Assembly (NCBI RefSeq): GCF_008001235.1 | Contig: NZ_CP040751.1 | Coordinates: 3,351,501-3,415,500, forward strand | Reading direction: 5' to 3' | Length of the DNA: 64,000 nt | From: Salidesulfovibrio onnuriiensis | GTDB taxonomy: Bacteria; Desulfobacterota; Desulfovibrionia; Desulfovibrionales; Desulfovibrionaceae | Part shown: piece by piece, positions 35,115 to 42,817 of the stretch | Layout of the letters: each line of letters starts with the position of its first letter | Position numbering within the stretch: the stretch's first letter is position 1 | The notes under the pieces: model-generated | Database searches by the model: none | The model's input: the letters and a program-made list of their open reading frames with translations, nothing else | Told to the model about the DNA's origin: nothing | Program-made: the position numbers and the translations under genes

Positions 35115-35864
35115 ATGAGCATCTCTGCACTGGGCAGCTCAAGCACGGCCAGCACGTTCTTTCAGCTGCAGCAGAAGTCACGTTCCGGCAAAGGGGAAGG
35201 TCCAAGCTCAGACGACATCGCCGCATCGATCATCCAGAAGGACGATGCGGACGGCGACGGCCTGCTGAGTCTTGAGGAAACGCCTCTTGACGAGGAACGC
35301 TTCACCGCCATCGATACCGACGGCGACGGCTTCATCTCGGCGGAGGAACTGAGCGCCGACGCGCAGAAACGGCAGCAGGCCATGAACGAAATGTTCGGCC
35401 AGGTGAACATGAAGATGCAGGGCGTGGACCCCGCGGAAATGGCCGCCTCCATCGTCGAGCATGACGACACGGACGGCGACGGCGTGTTGAGTCTGAGCGA
35501 AACGCCCCTTGACGAGGAACGGTTCAATGCCATTGACGCGGACGGCGACGGCTTCATCACCACCGAGGAACTGAGCGCCGACATGGAGGAAAACATGGCC
35601 GAGGGCGCACCCGTCGTGGCCCAAGGTTCCGAACAGCTGGCGTCCGCAGCGTCCGGTGCCGCCTCCGAAAGCAGCGAGAGCGATGAGGACTACGACAAGT
35701 ATGACCTGAACGAGGACGGCGTGGTCAGCATGGACGAACTGCTGCAGGCCTTCCGCAACGGCGACACCAGCCTGGGCCCCCTGCTTCAGGGAATGGGCAA
35801 CGGCAGCCTCTCCGCCATGATGCAGCGCCAGGCCATGGAAGCCTATCAGCAGCAGATGCTGTAA
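35115..35864 (+). CDS. EF-hand calcium-binding protein with duplicated EF pair
   Basis: The second of two adjacent ATGs (35115) sits six bases after AAGGAG. The 249-residue protein carries five EF-hand loops, at about residues 44-55 (DADGDGLLSLEE), 67-78 (DTDGDGFISAEE), 118-129 (DTDGDGVLSLSE), 141-152 (DADGDGFITTEE) and 197-208 (DLNEDGVVSMDE). The first and second pairs repeat with a 74-residue period. Acidic residues occupy the calcium positions. The N-terminus is Ser-rich, not a classical signal peptide, so it may be cytoplasmic or exported by another route. It probably buffers or senses calcium. It is monocistronic. No partner is evident. Confidence 0.85.
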   Translation: MSISALGSSSTASTFFQLQQKSRSGKGEGPSSDDIAASIIQKDDADGDGLLSLEETPLDEERFTAIDTDGDGFISAEELSADAQKRQQAMNEMFGQVNMKMQGVDPAEMAASIVEHDDTDGDGVLSLSETPLDEERFNAIDADGDGFITTEELSADMEENMAEGAPVVAQGSEQLASAASGAASESSESDEDYDKYDLNEDGVVSMDELLQAFRNGDTSLGPLLQGMGNGSLSAMMQRQAMEAYQQQML

Positions 35865-36016
35865 CTGAACCTCCACCTCCGGCTGGCAGGACTGCCTGCC
35901 CGGAATTCTAGGCCCATGTGGCCGCACTTTGCCAGACTGCACGCATCTCCCTCACGGAGGAGAGAGATGCCATTTTCCTTTCCCGCACCACGCCCACGGC
36001 CCGTTTCCGACCAAAC

Positions 36017-36045
36017 AAAAAGGCCACGCCCGAAGGCATGACCTT
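36017..36045 (-). terminator. Terminator of the YqhD-like dehydrogenase gene
   Basis: On the minus strand AAGGTCATGCC-TTCG-GGCGTGGCCTT (with two G-U pairs) is followed by TTTTG. Confidence 0.65.
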
Positions 36046-36070
36046 GTTGTTCGATAATAAGGAGCCGACC

Positions 36071-37243
36071 CTAGCGAGAGGCTTCAAGCACCTGGAGGGA
36101 AACCTCCAGGTTCAGGTCGCCATGTTCCGAAAGCGCGGTCATGCCGTGCTTTTCCAGGGAGGCGATCACCGCGTCGAAGTGCTCCTCGGTGATGCCCAGG
36201 TCGGAAAGGCGGGTGCTCACGCCCAGGCTGTGGAAGAAGTCCTCGGTCCTGGCAATGGCCGCATCGATGCGCTCGTCGTCAGAGCCCTCGCGGATTCCCC
36301 AGACGCGCTCGGCGTATTGCAGGAGCTTTTCACGCTTCTGGCCCCTGCGCACGCGCCACATGCCCGGCAGCACCGCCGCCAGGGAGCGGCCGTGGTCCAC
36401 CCCGTGCAGCGCGGTCAGCTCATGGCCGATCATGTGCACGGCCCAGTCCTGGGGGACGCCGGAACCGATCAGCCCGTTCAGGGCCATGGTGGCGCTCCAG
36501 ACCAGGTTGGCGCGGGCGTCGTAATCCTGCGGATCGTCCTTGGTCCGGCGGCCCACCTCGATGAGCGTTTGCAAGATGCCTTCGGCGAACCGGTCCTGCA
36601 ACCGCCCCTCCACCGGGAAGGTCACGTACTGCTCCACCACATGCACGAAGGTGTCCACGATGCCGTTGGCCACCTGGTTTTCAGGCAGGGTACAGGTCAG
36701 TTCCGGGTCCAGGATGGAGAACGTGGGGAACACCAGCGGACTCATGACCACCAGCTTGTCCTCGCCTTTGCTGATGACCGCGCCCATATTCATTTCCGAC
36801 CCCGTGGCCGGAAGCGTGACCACGGTGCCCAGCGGAACGGCAGCCTGCGCGGGTACCCCGGCGAATCCGTAGGACAGGACCGCTTCCTCCCTGCCCTTGA
36901 ATTCGTCGTTGGCCGACGCCAATGAAATGAACTTGGTGCCGTCCATGACCGAGCCGCCGCCCACGGCCAGGAGGAAGTCCACCTTTTCGGCGCGGACGAT
37001 CTCCACGGCCTTCATGAGCGTGGCAAACTGGGGGTTGGGCTCGATGCCGCCGAACTCCAGCACGGTTCTGCCCGACCGGTCCAGTTCGGCCTTGACCCTG
37101 TCCAGCAGACCGGTTCGCCTGGCGCTGCCGCCGCCAAAGGTGATCAGCACGCGGGCGTCGGCCGGGACCAGGGTATCGAGTTCCCGGAGCTGGTCCTTGC
37201 CGAATACGATTCGGGTGGGGTTGTGAAAATTGAAATTGAACAT
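36071..37243 (-). CDS. yqhD: Iron-containing alcohol/aldehyde dehydrogenase, YqhD-like
   Basis: The ATG at 37243 follows AAGGAGTTGCAT. The TTG six bases further up is not favoured. The 390-residue protein starts with MFNFNFHNPTRIVFGKDQL and has the NADP-binding GGGSVMDGTKFI and the metal site in DTFVHVVEQY and MIGHELTALHGVDHG. YqhD enzymes are NADPH-dependent aldehyde reductases that clear short-chain aldehydes and glyoxal-type electrophiles. A divergent AraC-type gene lies 180 bases away, as in the yqhC-yqhD pair of E. coli. A weak terminator follows. Confidence 0.93.
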   Translation of the reverse strand: MFNFNFHNPTRIVFGKDQLRELDTLVPADARVLITFGGGSARRTGLLDRVKAELDRSGRTVLEFGGIEPNPQFATLMKAVEIVRAEKVDFLLAVGGGSVMDGTKFISLASANDEFKGREEAVLSYGFAGVPAQAAVPLGTVVTLPATGSEMNMGAVISKGEDKLVVMSPLVFPTFSILDPELTCTLPENQVANGIVDTFVHVVEQYVTFPVEGRLQDRFAEGILQTLIEVGRRTKDDPQDYDARANLVWSATMALNGLIGSGVPQDWAVHMIGHELTALHGVDHGRSLAAVLPGMWRVRRGQKREKLLQYAERVWGIREGSDDERIDAAIARTEDFFHSLGVSTRLSDLGITEEHFDAVIASLEKHGMTALSEHGDLNLEVSLQVLEASR

Positions 37244-37385
37244 ATGCAACTCCTTGCGGTTGGTTCTGATTTTCGTGGGCCCACTATGGCGGAAGGCCGG
37301 GCCGCCATGAATACATGATTGCGCGGAAGGCTTGCCTAATCCTGCGAATATGCGGCCAGGGCTTTTCAGGGCAGGGAAATATGCT

Positions 37386-37397
37386 TAGGTAAACCTA
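37386..37397. promoter_or_regulatory. TAGGT-AA-ACCTA palindrome in the yqhD/yqhC-type divergent promoter region
   Basis: A 12-bp palindrome (TAGGT, AA, ACCTA) lies 26 bases before the AraC-type start codon, in the shared intergenic region. Possible operator, unproven. Confidence 0.35.
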
Positions 37398-37423
37398 CGG
37401 ATAAACAAAAACAGGTAAAGACC

Positions 37424-38320
37424 ATGCTTGATACCCTTGTGAAGACCCTGGAGGGACTGGCCCCTACCCCCGGCTGCGCCAGCACTTTTCTCGACGACGT
37501 GATCCTGTTCCGGGCCGACTCCCCCTCTCCCCGGAAACCCCTCATCTATGACCAGTGCCTGTGCATCGCCGTGCAGGGCAAGAAAATCATCCACCTCTCG
37601 GAACGGTCCTTCACCTACGACCCCAGCCATTTCCTGGTGGTTCCCACCGTGGTGCCCATCGAGTGCGAAACCTTTGCCTCGCCCAAGAAGCCCTTCTTCG
37701 CCATCACCATCCTCATCGATTTCGCCACCGTCCAGGAGATCATCGGACAACTGGGAGATGCGTTCTCCGAGGCCAGCGCCTCCATGGCTCCCCAGCCCGG
37801 CGTGTACCTGGAGTCCCTCACCGACGACATCATCGAACCGCTCATCCGGCTGCTCAAAAGCCTGGGAACCGAAGGCGAGACAAAGGTGCTGGGCAAACAG
37901 ATCCTGCGCGAAATCTACTACCGTGTGCTACTGGGAGGGCACGGGCATATCCTGGCCTCGGCCGCACGCGGAGAGACCGCCTACGCCCGCATCGCCACCT
38001 CGCTCAGAACCATCCACGAGAACTACGCCGAAACCCTGGACGTGCCCCAACTGGCCGAATCCGCCAACATGAGCGTGCGCTCCTTCCACGACCACTTCAA
38101 GGCCGTGACCCAGCACACGCCCGTGCAGTACCTCAAACGCATCCGCCTGGAAAAGGCGCGCCGGTTCATGGCCGGCCAGGGCCTTCAGGCAAGCGTCACC
38201 GCGCACATGGTGGGCTATGAAAGCTCCTCCCAATTCAGCAGGGAGTTCAAGCGCCACTTCGGCTATCCGCCCAGCGAGGCGCGTGCTCGCGACGACTCCC
38301 ATACCTTTGCAAAAGTATAG
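37424..38320 (+). CDS. AraC-family transcriptional regulator
   Basis: The 298-residue protein has an AraC_N-type sensing domain in the first 170 residues (LIYDQCLCIAVQGKK, FLVVPTVVPIEC) and a C-terminal HTH_18 region of two helix-turn-helix motifs (LDVPQLAESANMSVRSFHDHFK and VTAHMVGYESSSQFSREFKRHFGYPPSEAR). Cysteines near residue 42 (QCLCIA) and in IECETFA are placed to sense aldehydes or redox change. Divergent from the YqhD-like gene, it is probably its activator, as YqhC is in E. coli. The operator is not known. The gene ends 71 bases before the ArsR-type gene. Confidence 0.9.
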   Translation: MLDTLVKTLEGLAPTPGCASTFLDDVILFRADSPSPRKPLIYDQCLCIAVQGKKIIHLSERSFTYDPSHFLVVPTVVPIECETFASPKKPFFAITILIDFATVQEIIGQLGDAFSEASASMAPQPGVYLESLTDDIIEPLIRLLKSLGTEGETKVLGKQILREIYYRVLLGGHGHILASAARGETAYARIATSLRTIHENYAETLDVPQLAESANMSVRSFHDHFKAVTQHTPVQYLKRIRLEKARRFMAGQGLQASVTAHMVGYESSSQFSREFKRHFGYPPSEARARDDSHTFAKV

Positions 38321-38355
38321 GCAATACATGAAAAAACCGAATTGGCTACGGACAT

Positions 38356-38390
38356 TTGACATTGCAACAGAAACCAATTAGAGTTCGAAA
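38356..38390 (+). promoter_or_regulatory. ArsR-gene promoter with AGTTCGAAA element
   Basis: TTGACA (38356-38361) and TAGAGT (38379-38384) are spaced 17 bases. AGTTCGAAA (38382-38390) overlaps the -10 and the likely start point, and the same nine bases recur at 38740-38748 before the flavoprotein gene. The predicted start point falls close to the ArsR ATG at 38392, so this message may be nearly leaderless. Confidence 0.5.
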
Positions 38391-38391
38391 C

Positions 38392-38721
38392 ATGTCGAAG
38401 TTTGAGCAACCAGTGGATCCTCAGGAGCTGGAAGAAGCGGCCCGCATGTTCAAGGCGCTCTCCAACCCGCACCGCCTGCGCATTTTCAAGGAGCTATCCT
38501 CCTGCCTGGCCGGAAAGGTCATCAACGAGCCGCCCGAGGACATCCAGAACTGCCAGCGCAACTTCGCCGAGCACCTTGGTCTGGCGCCGTCCACTGTCTC
38601 CCACCACTTCAAGGAGCTCCGCAACGCCGGACTCATCCACATGAAACGCGAGGGCAAGAACGTGCTCTTCTGGGTGGATGAAAAGGCGGCCAAGGCCCTG
38701 CAGTCCCTTTTGGCGCTGTAA
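38392..38721 (+). CDS. ArsR/SmtB-family transcriptional repressor
   Basis: The ATG at 38392 is used, giving 109 residues; there is no strong ribosome site, and the promoter position suggests a short or absent leader. The winged helix-turn-helix is clear: LEEAARMFKALSNPHRLRIFKELSSC, then FAEHLGLAPSTVSHHFKELRNAGLIHMKREGKNVLFWVDE. Cys residues in SSCLAG and IQNCQRN may sense metals or thiols, but do not match the ArsR metal motif exactly. The flavoprotein gene lies 59 bases downstream and shares an upstream AGTTCGAAA, so it is a likely target. The regulator may also repress itself. Confidence 0.9.
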   Translation: MSKFEQPVDPQELEEAARMFKALSNPHRLRIFKELSSCLAGKVINEPPEDIQNCQRNFAEHLGLAPSTVSHHFKELRNAGLIHMKREGKNVLFWVDEKAAKALQSLLAL

Positions 38722-38739
38722 TATATTTTTTAACCTTAA

Positions 38740-38748
38740 AGTTCGAAA
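38740..38748 (+). promoter_or_regulatory. Second AGTTCGAAA element before the flavoprotein gene
   Basis: AGTTCGAAA lies 32 bases before the flavoprotein ATG and repeats the element over the ArsR gene start. TTCGAA itself is palindromic. It is a candidate half or whole operator for the ArsR-type protein. Confidence 0.4.
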
Positions 38749-38780
38749 GATTTCAAAGCCTAAACATCAAGGAGTCTACA

Positions 38781-39350
38781 ATGAACGTCGTAACCATTCT
38801 GGGAAGTCCGAGGAAGAAGGGCAACTCCAGCTCCATCGCCAGGGCTTTTACCGAAACCGCGCAGGAACTGGGGGCGCAGACTCGTACCTATCATCTCAAC
38901 AGCCTGGATTTCAGGGGCTGCCAGGGATGCTACGCCTGCAAGACGAAACAGGAAACCTGCATCCTCAAGGACGACCTCACGGAAGTGCTCCAGGCCATCC
39001 ACGAGGCGGACGTGGTGGTCATGGCGTCGCCGGTCTACTACTGGGACGTCAGCGGCCAGTTCAAATCCTTTGTTGACCGCACCTATTCCTTTTTGCGGCC
39101 CGACTTCTTCAACCGCCCCGATCCCTGCCGCCTGCCCGCGGGCAAGAAGGGACTGCTCGTCCTCACCCAGGGAGCCGAGGCAAAGGAGCATCAGGACGTA
39201 CCGCAAAAGTACGAACACTTCATGGAGTTTTATGGGATGACGGTCAGAAAGACCATTCGGGCCTCGGCCATCTACGAATCCGCCTCCGCCCAGGAAAGGG
39301 ACTCCCATGTGCGGGAAGCCGAAGCACTGGCCCGGGAGTGGTGCGGCTAG
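38781..39350 (+). CDS. NAD(P)H-dependent FMN reductase / iron-sulfur flavoprotein-like oxidoreductase
   Basis: The 189-residue protein begins with the flavodoxin-fold phosphate loop VTILGSPRKKGNSSS at about residues 4-18. CQGCYACK near residue 48 is a cysteine cluster seen in iron-sulfur flavoproteins, although it lacks the full spacing of the classical ISF motif. MASPVYYWDVSGQFKSFVDR follows, binding the flavin ring. The family reduces quinones, FMN or metals with NAD(P)H. AAGGAGTCTACA precedes the ATG. It lies downstream of the ArsR regulator and probably under its control. Its end overlaps the convergent MscS gene by four bases. Confidence 0.87.
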   Translation: MNVVTILGSPRKKGNSSSIARAFTETAQELGAQTRTYHLNSLDFRGCQGCYACKTKQETCILKDDLTEVLQAIHEADVVVMASPVYYWDVSGQFKSFVDRTYSFLRPDFFNRPDPCRLPAGKKGLLVLTQGAEAKEHQDVPQKYEHFMEFYGMTVRKTIRASAIYESASAQERDSHVREAEALAREWCG

Positions 39351-40213
39351 TAGACGATTTCGAGGCCGTTGTCCTTGAAGTCCCGCAGGATGCGGGTCCA
39401 GATGTGGTTCTCGCTGTCCCGGCGGCGCTTGGGCCTGCACAGGTAGCGCAGGTTGAGCTTCACCCCGCCGTCGGCCACGCGGACATACACCTTGGGCGTG
39501 GTTTTCCTGTAGAACACGAATTCCGAGTCATCGTGCATTTCCGCGCTGGGCGGCGCGCCGTACTCGCCGTAGAAATCCTTCACGGCCACGGCGAGCAGCT
39601 CCTGGGCCCGTTCCCAGTCGGAATCCTTGTTCACCACCACGGAGATCTCATTCCAGATGTAGCCCACGCCCTTGGAATAGTTGGCCACGGGCGTGGTCAG
39701 CACCAAGCTGTTGGGAACGCGTACGGTCCGGCCCGTGCTCTGGTCCGCATCCACCCAGTTGCCCACTTCCACCAGGGTGAAGAAAAGCGGCCCCTTACGG
39801 GCCACGTCGCCCACGTAGTCGCCCACCTGGATACGGTCGCCGTGGGAAAACAGGTCGCGCCAGGCAATGACCCACATGGCCACGAAGTTGAGGATCAGTT
39901 CCTTGCAGACAATGGTCAGGGCTGCGGCCACCAGGCCCAGGTAGGTGACGAAGTTGGCAAAGCCGTCGAACCAGATCCGCACCACGGCAAAGGCCAGGAT
40001 CAGATAGAACAGCATGGCCGTGACGCTGTGGGCGCTGTCCAGCAGACGGGCGTCGCTACGGCGGTGGATGAACTGAAGCACCAGCTTGCGGAGCAGCCAC
40101 AGCAGAGCGAAAAGCGCTGCCGTGGAGAGCAGCTTCAGGGCCACCTCCGGGCTGGAGGTGGTCAGGGAGTGCCAGACGTCCTCAAGGATTTTCTCATAGC
40201 GCTTCAGCGTCAT
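39347..40213 (-). CDS. MscS-family mechanosensitive ion channel
   Basis: The 288-residue protein has three or more membrane segments in the first 125 residues, followed by the MS_channel beta domain (ISHG-type FSHGDRIQVGDYVGDVARKG) and an NSLVLTTPVANYSKG strand of the cytoplasmic vestibule. MscS channels open on membrane tension to release solutes in hypo-osmotic shock. The length matches the E. coli MscS prototype (286 residues). The gene is nine bases after the end of purM in the same direction, so purM-mscS read-through is likely. Confidence 0.92.
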   Translation of the reverse strand: MTLKRYEKILEDVWHSLTTSSPEVALKLLSTAALFALLWLLRKLVLQFIHRRSDARLLDSAHSVTAMLFYLILAFAVVRIWFDGFANFVTYLGLVAAALTIVCKELILNFVAMWVIAWRDLFSHGDRIQVGDYVGDVARKGPLFFTLVEVGNWVDADQSTGRTVRVPNSLVLTTPVANYSKGVGYIWNEISVVVNKDSDWERAQELLAVAVKDFYGEYGAPPSAEMHDDSEFVFYRKTTPKVYVRVADGGVKLNLRYLCRPKRRRDSENHIWTRILRDFKDNGLEIVY

Positions 40214-40222
40214 TCACTGTCC

Positions 40223-41281
40223 TCAGGAGAAATTGACCACAACCTGTTCGGTTCCGGGCTTGTGCTCCACGATACGGCCGATGTTCCAGGCCTCCTGGCC
40301 GAGTTCCTTCAGGCAGGAGAGTACCTCGCCCGCGTCCTTCTTGTCCACGGCCAGGATATAGCCGACGCCGCAGTTGAAGATCTGGAGCATTTCAGGCCAG
40401 GACAGCTCGCCCTGCTCGCGCAGCCACTCGAAGACCGGCAGCATGGGCCAGGAGCCGAAATCGAACTCGGCGGCCACGTTCTCGGGCAGGACGCGGGGCA
40501 CGTTGTCGTAGAACCCGCCGCCCGTCACATGGACCATGCCCTTGATGTCGAACCGCTTCAGCAGCTCCAGCACCGGCTGCACGTAGATGCGCGTGGGCTG
40601 GATGAGCACTTCGGCCGCGGTACGGTCCGTGCCCGGGAAAATGTCGTCCTTTCCAAGGCCGGAAGCGTCGAAAATCTTGCGGATCAGGGAATAGCCGTTG
40701 GAATGCGGTCCGGTGGCGGCCAGGCCGATGAGCACGTCGCCTTCGCTGATGCGCTCGCCCGTGACCACCTTGGGGCTGTCCACCATGCCCACGCAGAAGC
40801 CGGAAAGGTCGTATTCACCGTCGGCATAGAAGCCGGGCATTTCGGCGGTTTCGCCGCCCAGCAGCGCGCACTTGGACTGCTTGCAGCCTTCCACCACGCC
40901 CTGGAGCACCTGCTCGGCCACGCCGGATTCCAGCTTGCCCGTGGCGAAATAGTCCAGGAAAAAGAGAGGGGCCGCGCCCTGCACCAGCACGTCGTTGACG
41001 CTCATGGCCACCAGGTCGATGCCGATGGTGTCGTGCTTGTCGAAGACAAAGGCCAGCTTGAGCTTGGTGCCCACGCCGTCCGCGCCGGCCACCAGCATGG
41101 GGGCCTCCATTCCCGCGACATCCGGCCGGAACAGACCGCCGAAGCCGCCGATTCCCGTGGCCACGCCGGGGGTGAAGGTGCTGGCCACCATGTTCTTGAT
41201 GCGGCCGATGAAACGGTTGGCTTCCTCAATATCGACGCCTGCGGCGGTGTAGGCTTCGGAACGTTTTGCACTGTCGGTCAT
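40223..41281 (-). CDS. purM: Phosphoribosylformylglycinamidine cyclo-ligase (AIR synthetase)
   Basis: The ATG at 41281 is used because GGAGCAGGAAA precedes it. The long upstream frame is not coding. The 352-residue protein has the PurM landmarks: YTAAGVDIEEANRFI at the N-terminus, GADGVGTKLKLAF, MSVNDVLVQGAAPLFFLDY, and ALLGGETAEMPG. The enzyme closes the imidazole ring of 5-aminoimidazole ribonucleotide using ATP in purine biosynthesis. The MscS gene is nine bases downstream. There is a 184-base gap to the binding protein. Confidence 0.98.
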   Translation of the reverse strand: MTDSAKRSEAYTAAGVDIEEANRFIGRIKNMVASTFTPGVATGIGGFGGLFRPDVAGMEAPMLVAGADGVGTKLKLAFVFDKHDTIGIDLVAMSVNDVLVQGAAPLFFLDYFATGKLESGVAEQVLQGVVEGCKQSKCALLGGETAEMPGFYADGEYDLSGFCVGMVDSPKVVTGERISEGDVLIGLAATGPHSNGYSLIRKIFDASGLGKDDIFPGTDRTAAEVLIQPTRIYVQPVLELLKRFDIKGMVHVTGGGFYDNVPRVLPENVAAEFDFGSWPMLPVFEWLREQGELSWPEMLQIFNCGVGYILAVDKKDAGEVLSCLKELGQEAWNIGRIVEHKPGTEQVVVNFS

Positions 41282-41465
41282 TTTCCTGCTCCATGGGCAA
41301 TGTTCTGGGGATTGGGCTTTGGTTGGTGGGGTTATAGGCGGTTGTCGTCCCAAGTTCAAGGAATTGCTTAGGCGGCTCACTAATTGGGCTTCTGCCGTCT
41401 GCCGACAGGCGTTTCGCCAAGCGAAAAGGCGGCTTGCAAAGCCTTCCGGCAGGGGAAAAAAATCC

Positions 41466-42212
41466 TCAGCGACACAGGTAATCTTCGGCGAGTCGTTCAT
41501 TCAGCCCTTCGGCGGCAAGGCGGGCAAAGGCGCGGCGCAGCTTTTCCACCAAAACGGGATCGGACTGCAGGCCGGTCGCCAGATAGTAGCCATCCTCCTT
41601 CAAGATGCAGCTGTAGGCCACAAACACGTCCTCCAGCTGTCCGGCCCTGATCATGTACTTGAGGCTATAGGGATTGATGGCGGCGAAATCCGCATGTTTT
41701 TCCTGAACCATCTTGGGGCACTGGTGCACGGCAAACCCCGACAGCTGATAGATGTTCTCCTCGGGGAAATTGAGCGACAGCAGCCACTCATGGGCCGCGT
41801 CATCCCTGATTACGCACGGCCGGGTCTTGTGCCGCAACTCCTCAAAGGGCAGCTGGGCCAGGTCGTCCCGGTCCCTGTGCCTGTAGAGGATGAGCTCCCG
41901 GTCAAAGAGTTTGCCGACCCAGGCATATTCGTCTTCGCGGCTCGGGGTGCGGGCCATGGTGTAGACGAAGGTGTTGGGCGACGACTTGATTTCCGCCATT
42001 GCACGCCGCCACTTGCAGAGGGAAATGGTGTATTCCACCCCGGCCAGCTGGAAGGCGGCCTCCACAACGGCGGTGGAAATGCCGCCGACCTTTCCGCCCT
42101 CCATGTAATTGAACGGCGGGAACTCTTCGGTGAAAATCCGCACCGGATCGCCGGCGTGAACCGGAAGGGCGCAACACAGCGTAACCAATATGAAGATCAG
42201 CGAACGTACCAT
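41466..42212 (-). CDS. Periplasmic substrate-binding protein (family 3-like)
   Basis: The second Met (42212) follows AGGAG at six bases and opens a signal peptide, MVRSLIFILVTLCCALPVHA, leaving a mature protein near 228 residues. It has the family 3 fold (VRIFTEEFPPFNYMEGGKVGGISTAVVEAAFQLAG) and a late block DPVLVEKLRRAFARLAAEG. The opening EEFPPFNY is typical of amino-acid and related polar-solute binders and of orphan sensor-type binding proteins. No ABC permease or ATPase is adjacent. The gene lies upstream of purM on the same strand. The ligand is unknown. Confidence 0.82.
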   Translation of the reverse strand: MVRSLIFILVTLCCALPVHAGDPVRIFTEEFPPFNYMEGGKVGGISTAVVEAAFQLAGVEYTISLCKWRRAMAEIKSSPNTFVYTMARTPSREDEYAWVGKLFDRELILYRHRDRDDLAQLPFEELRHKTRPCVIRDDAAHEWLLSLNFPEENIYQLSGFAVHQCPKMVQEKHADFAAINPYSLKYMIRAGQLEDVFVAYSCILKEDGYYLATGLQSDPVLVEKLRRAFARLAAEGLNERLAEDYLCR

Positions 42213-42421
42213 CATGCACTCCTGCCTTGCTCGAAAACTCCCTTCCCTTCCTGACATAACAGCTTTTGCCCCCTTCCAGCAAACCAAAGGCATGATAATG
42301 TGGGCCTCTCGCAGCCAACACACCCGCCGTCCCCACTTATCCCGGCGCATTAATTGCATTGCCTAATGAGTCGCAGAGGCATATATGATTGAATGAACGC
42401 GCGAATATCCGGAGGAGCGCA

Positions 42422-42799
42422 ATGAACCGTACTGCAAGCATTTTCTTCGCCATCCTGGCCGTTGCCCTTTTGACGCTCGGCACCGCCCAGGCCCAGGGCA
42501 AATTCAAAAACAAGGATACGGCCACCAACCGCCAGGACAGCACCTGGGGCACGTCCGACGGCCAATCCCCCACCGGTGACAGCGTGTTCGGCACGGACCC
42601 GGCCACGGGCGACTCGACCATGGAGGCCGACCCCGGACCCAAGAAGGAACCCGTGGACTGGTACGACAAGGTCATCATCACCGTGAATCCGAACGTGGAC
42701 TACCCCTACAACAAGGACGGGGTGAGCACGACCACCACGACCACCTACAACAACGCCACGGACACCCAAACCACCAGCACCACGACCACAACCGACTAG
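42422..42799 (+). CDS. Small exported threonine-rich protein
   Basis: The ATG at 42422 follows GGAGGAGCGCA. The 125-residue product opens with a signal peptide (MNRTASIFFAILAVALLTLG, cleavage near AQA). The mature part is polar, with a repeated Gly-Asp-Ser theme (TGDSVFG, TGDSTME), then the conserved-looking KKEPVDWYDKVIITVNPNVDYPYN, and ends in a threonine-only tract interrupted by TYNNATDTQTT. No family is recognised. The tail could be a glycosylation or attachment region. AmrS begins 18 bases downstream, so the two may be co-transcribed. Confidence 0.7.
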   Translation: MNRTASIFFAILAVALLTLGTAQAQGKFKNKDTATNRQDSTWGTSDGQSPTGDSVFGTDPATGDSTMEADPGPKKEPVDWYDKVIITVNPNVDYPYNKDGVSTTTTTTYNNATDTQTTSTTTTTD

Positions 42800-42817
42800 A
42801 CCGCCAGGGAGGAAGAC

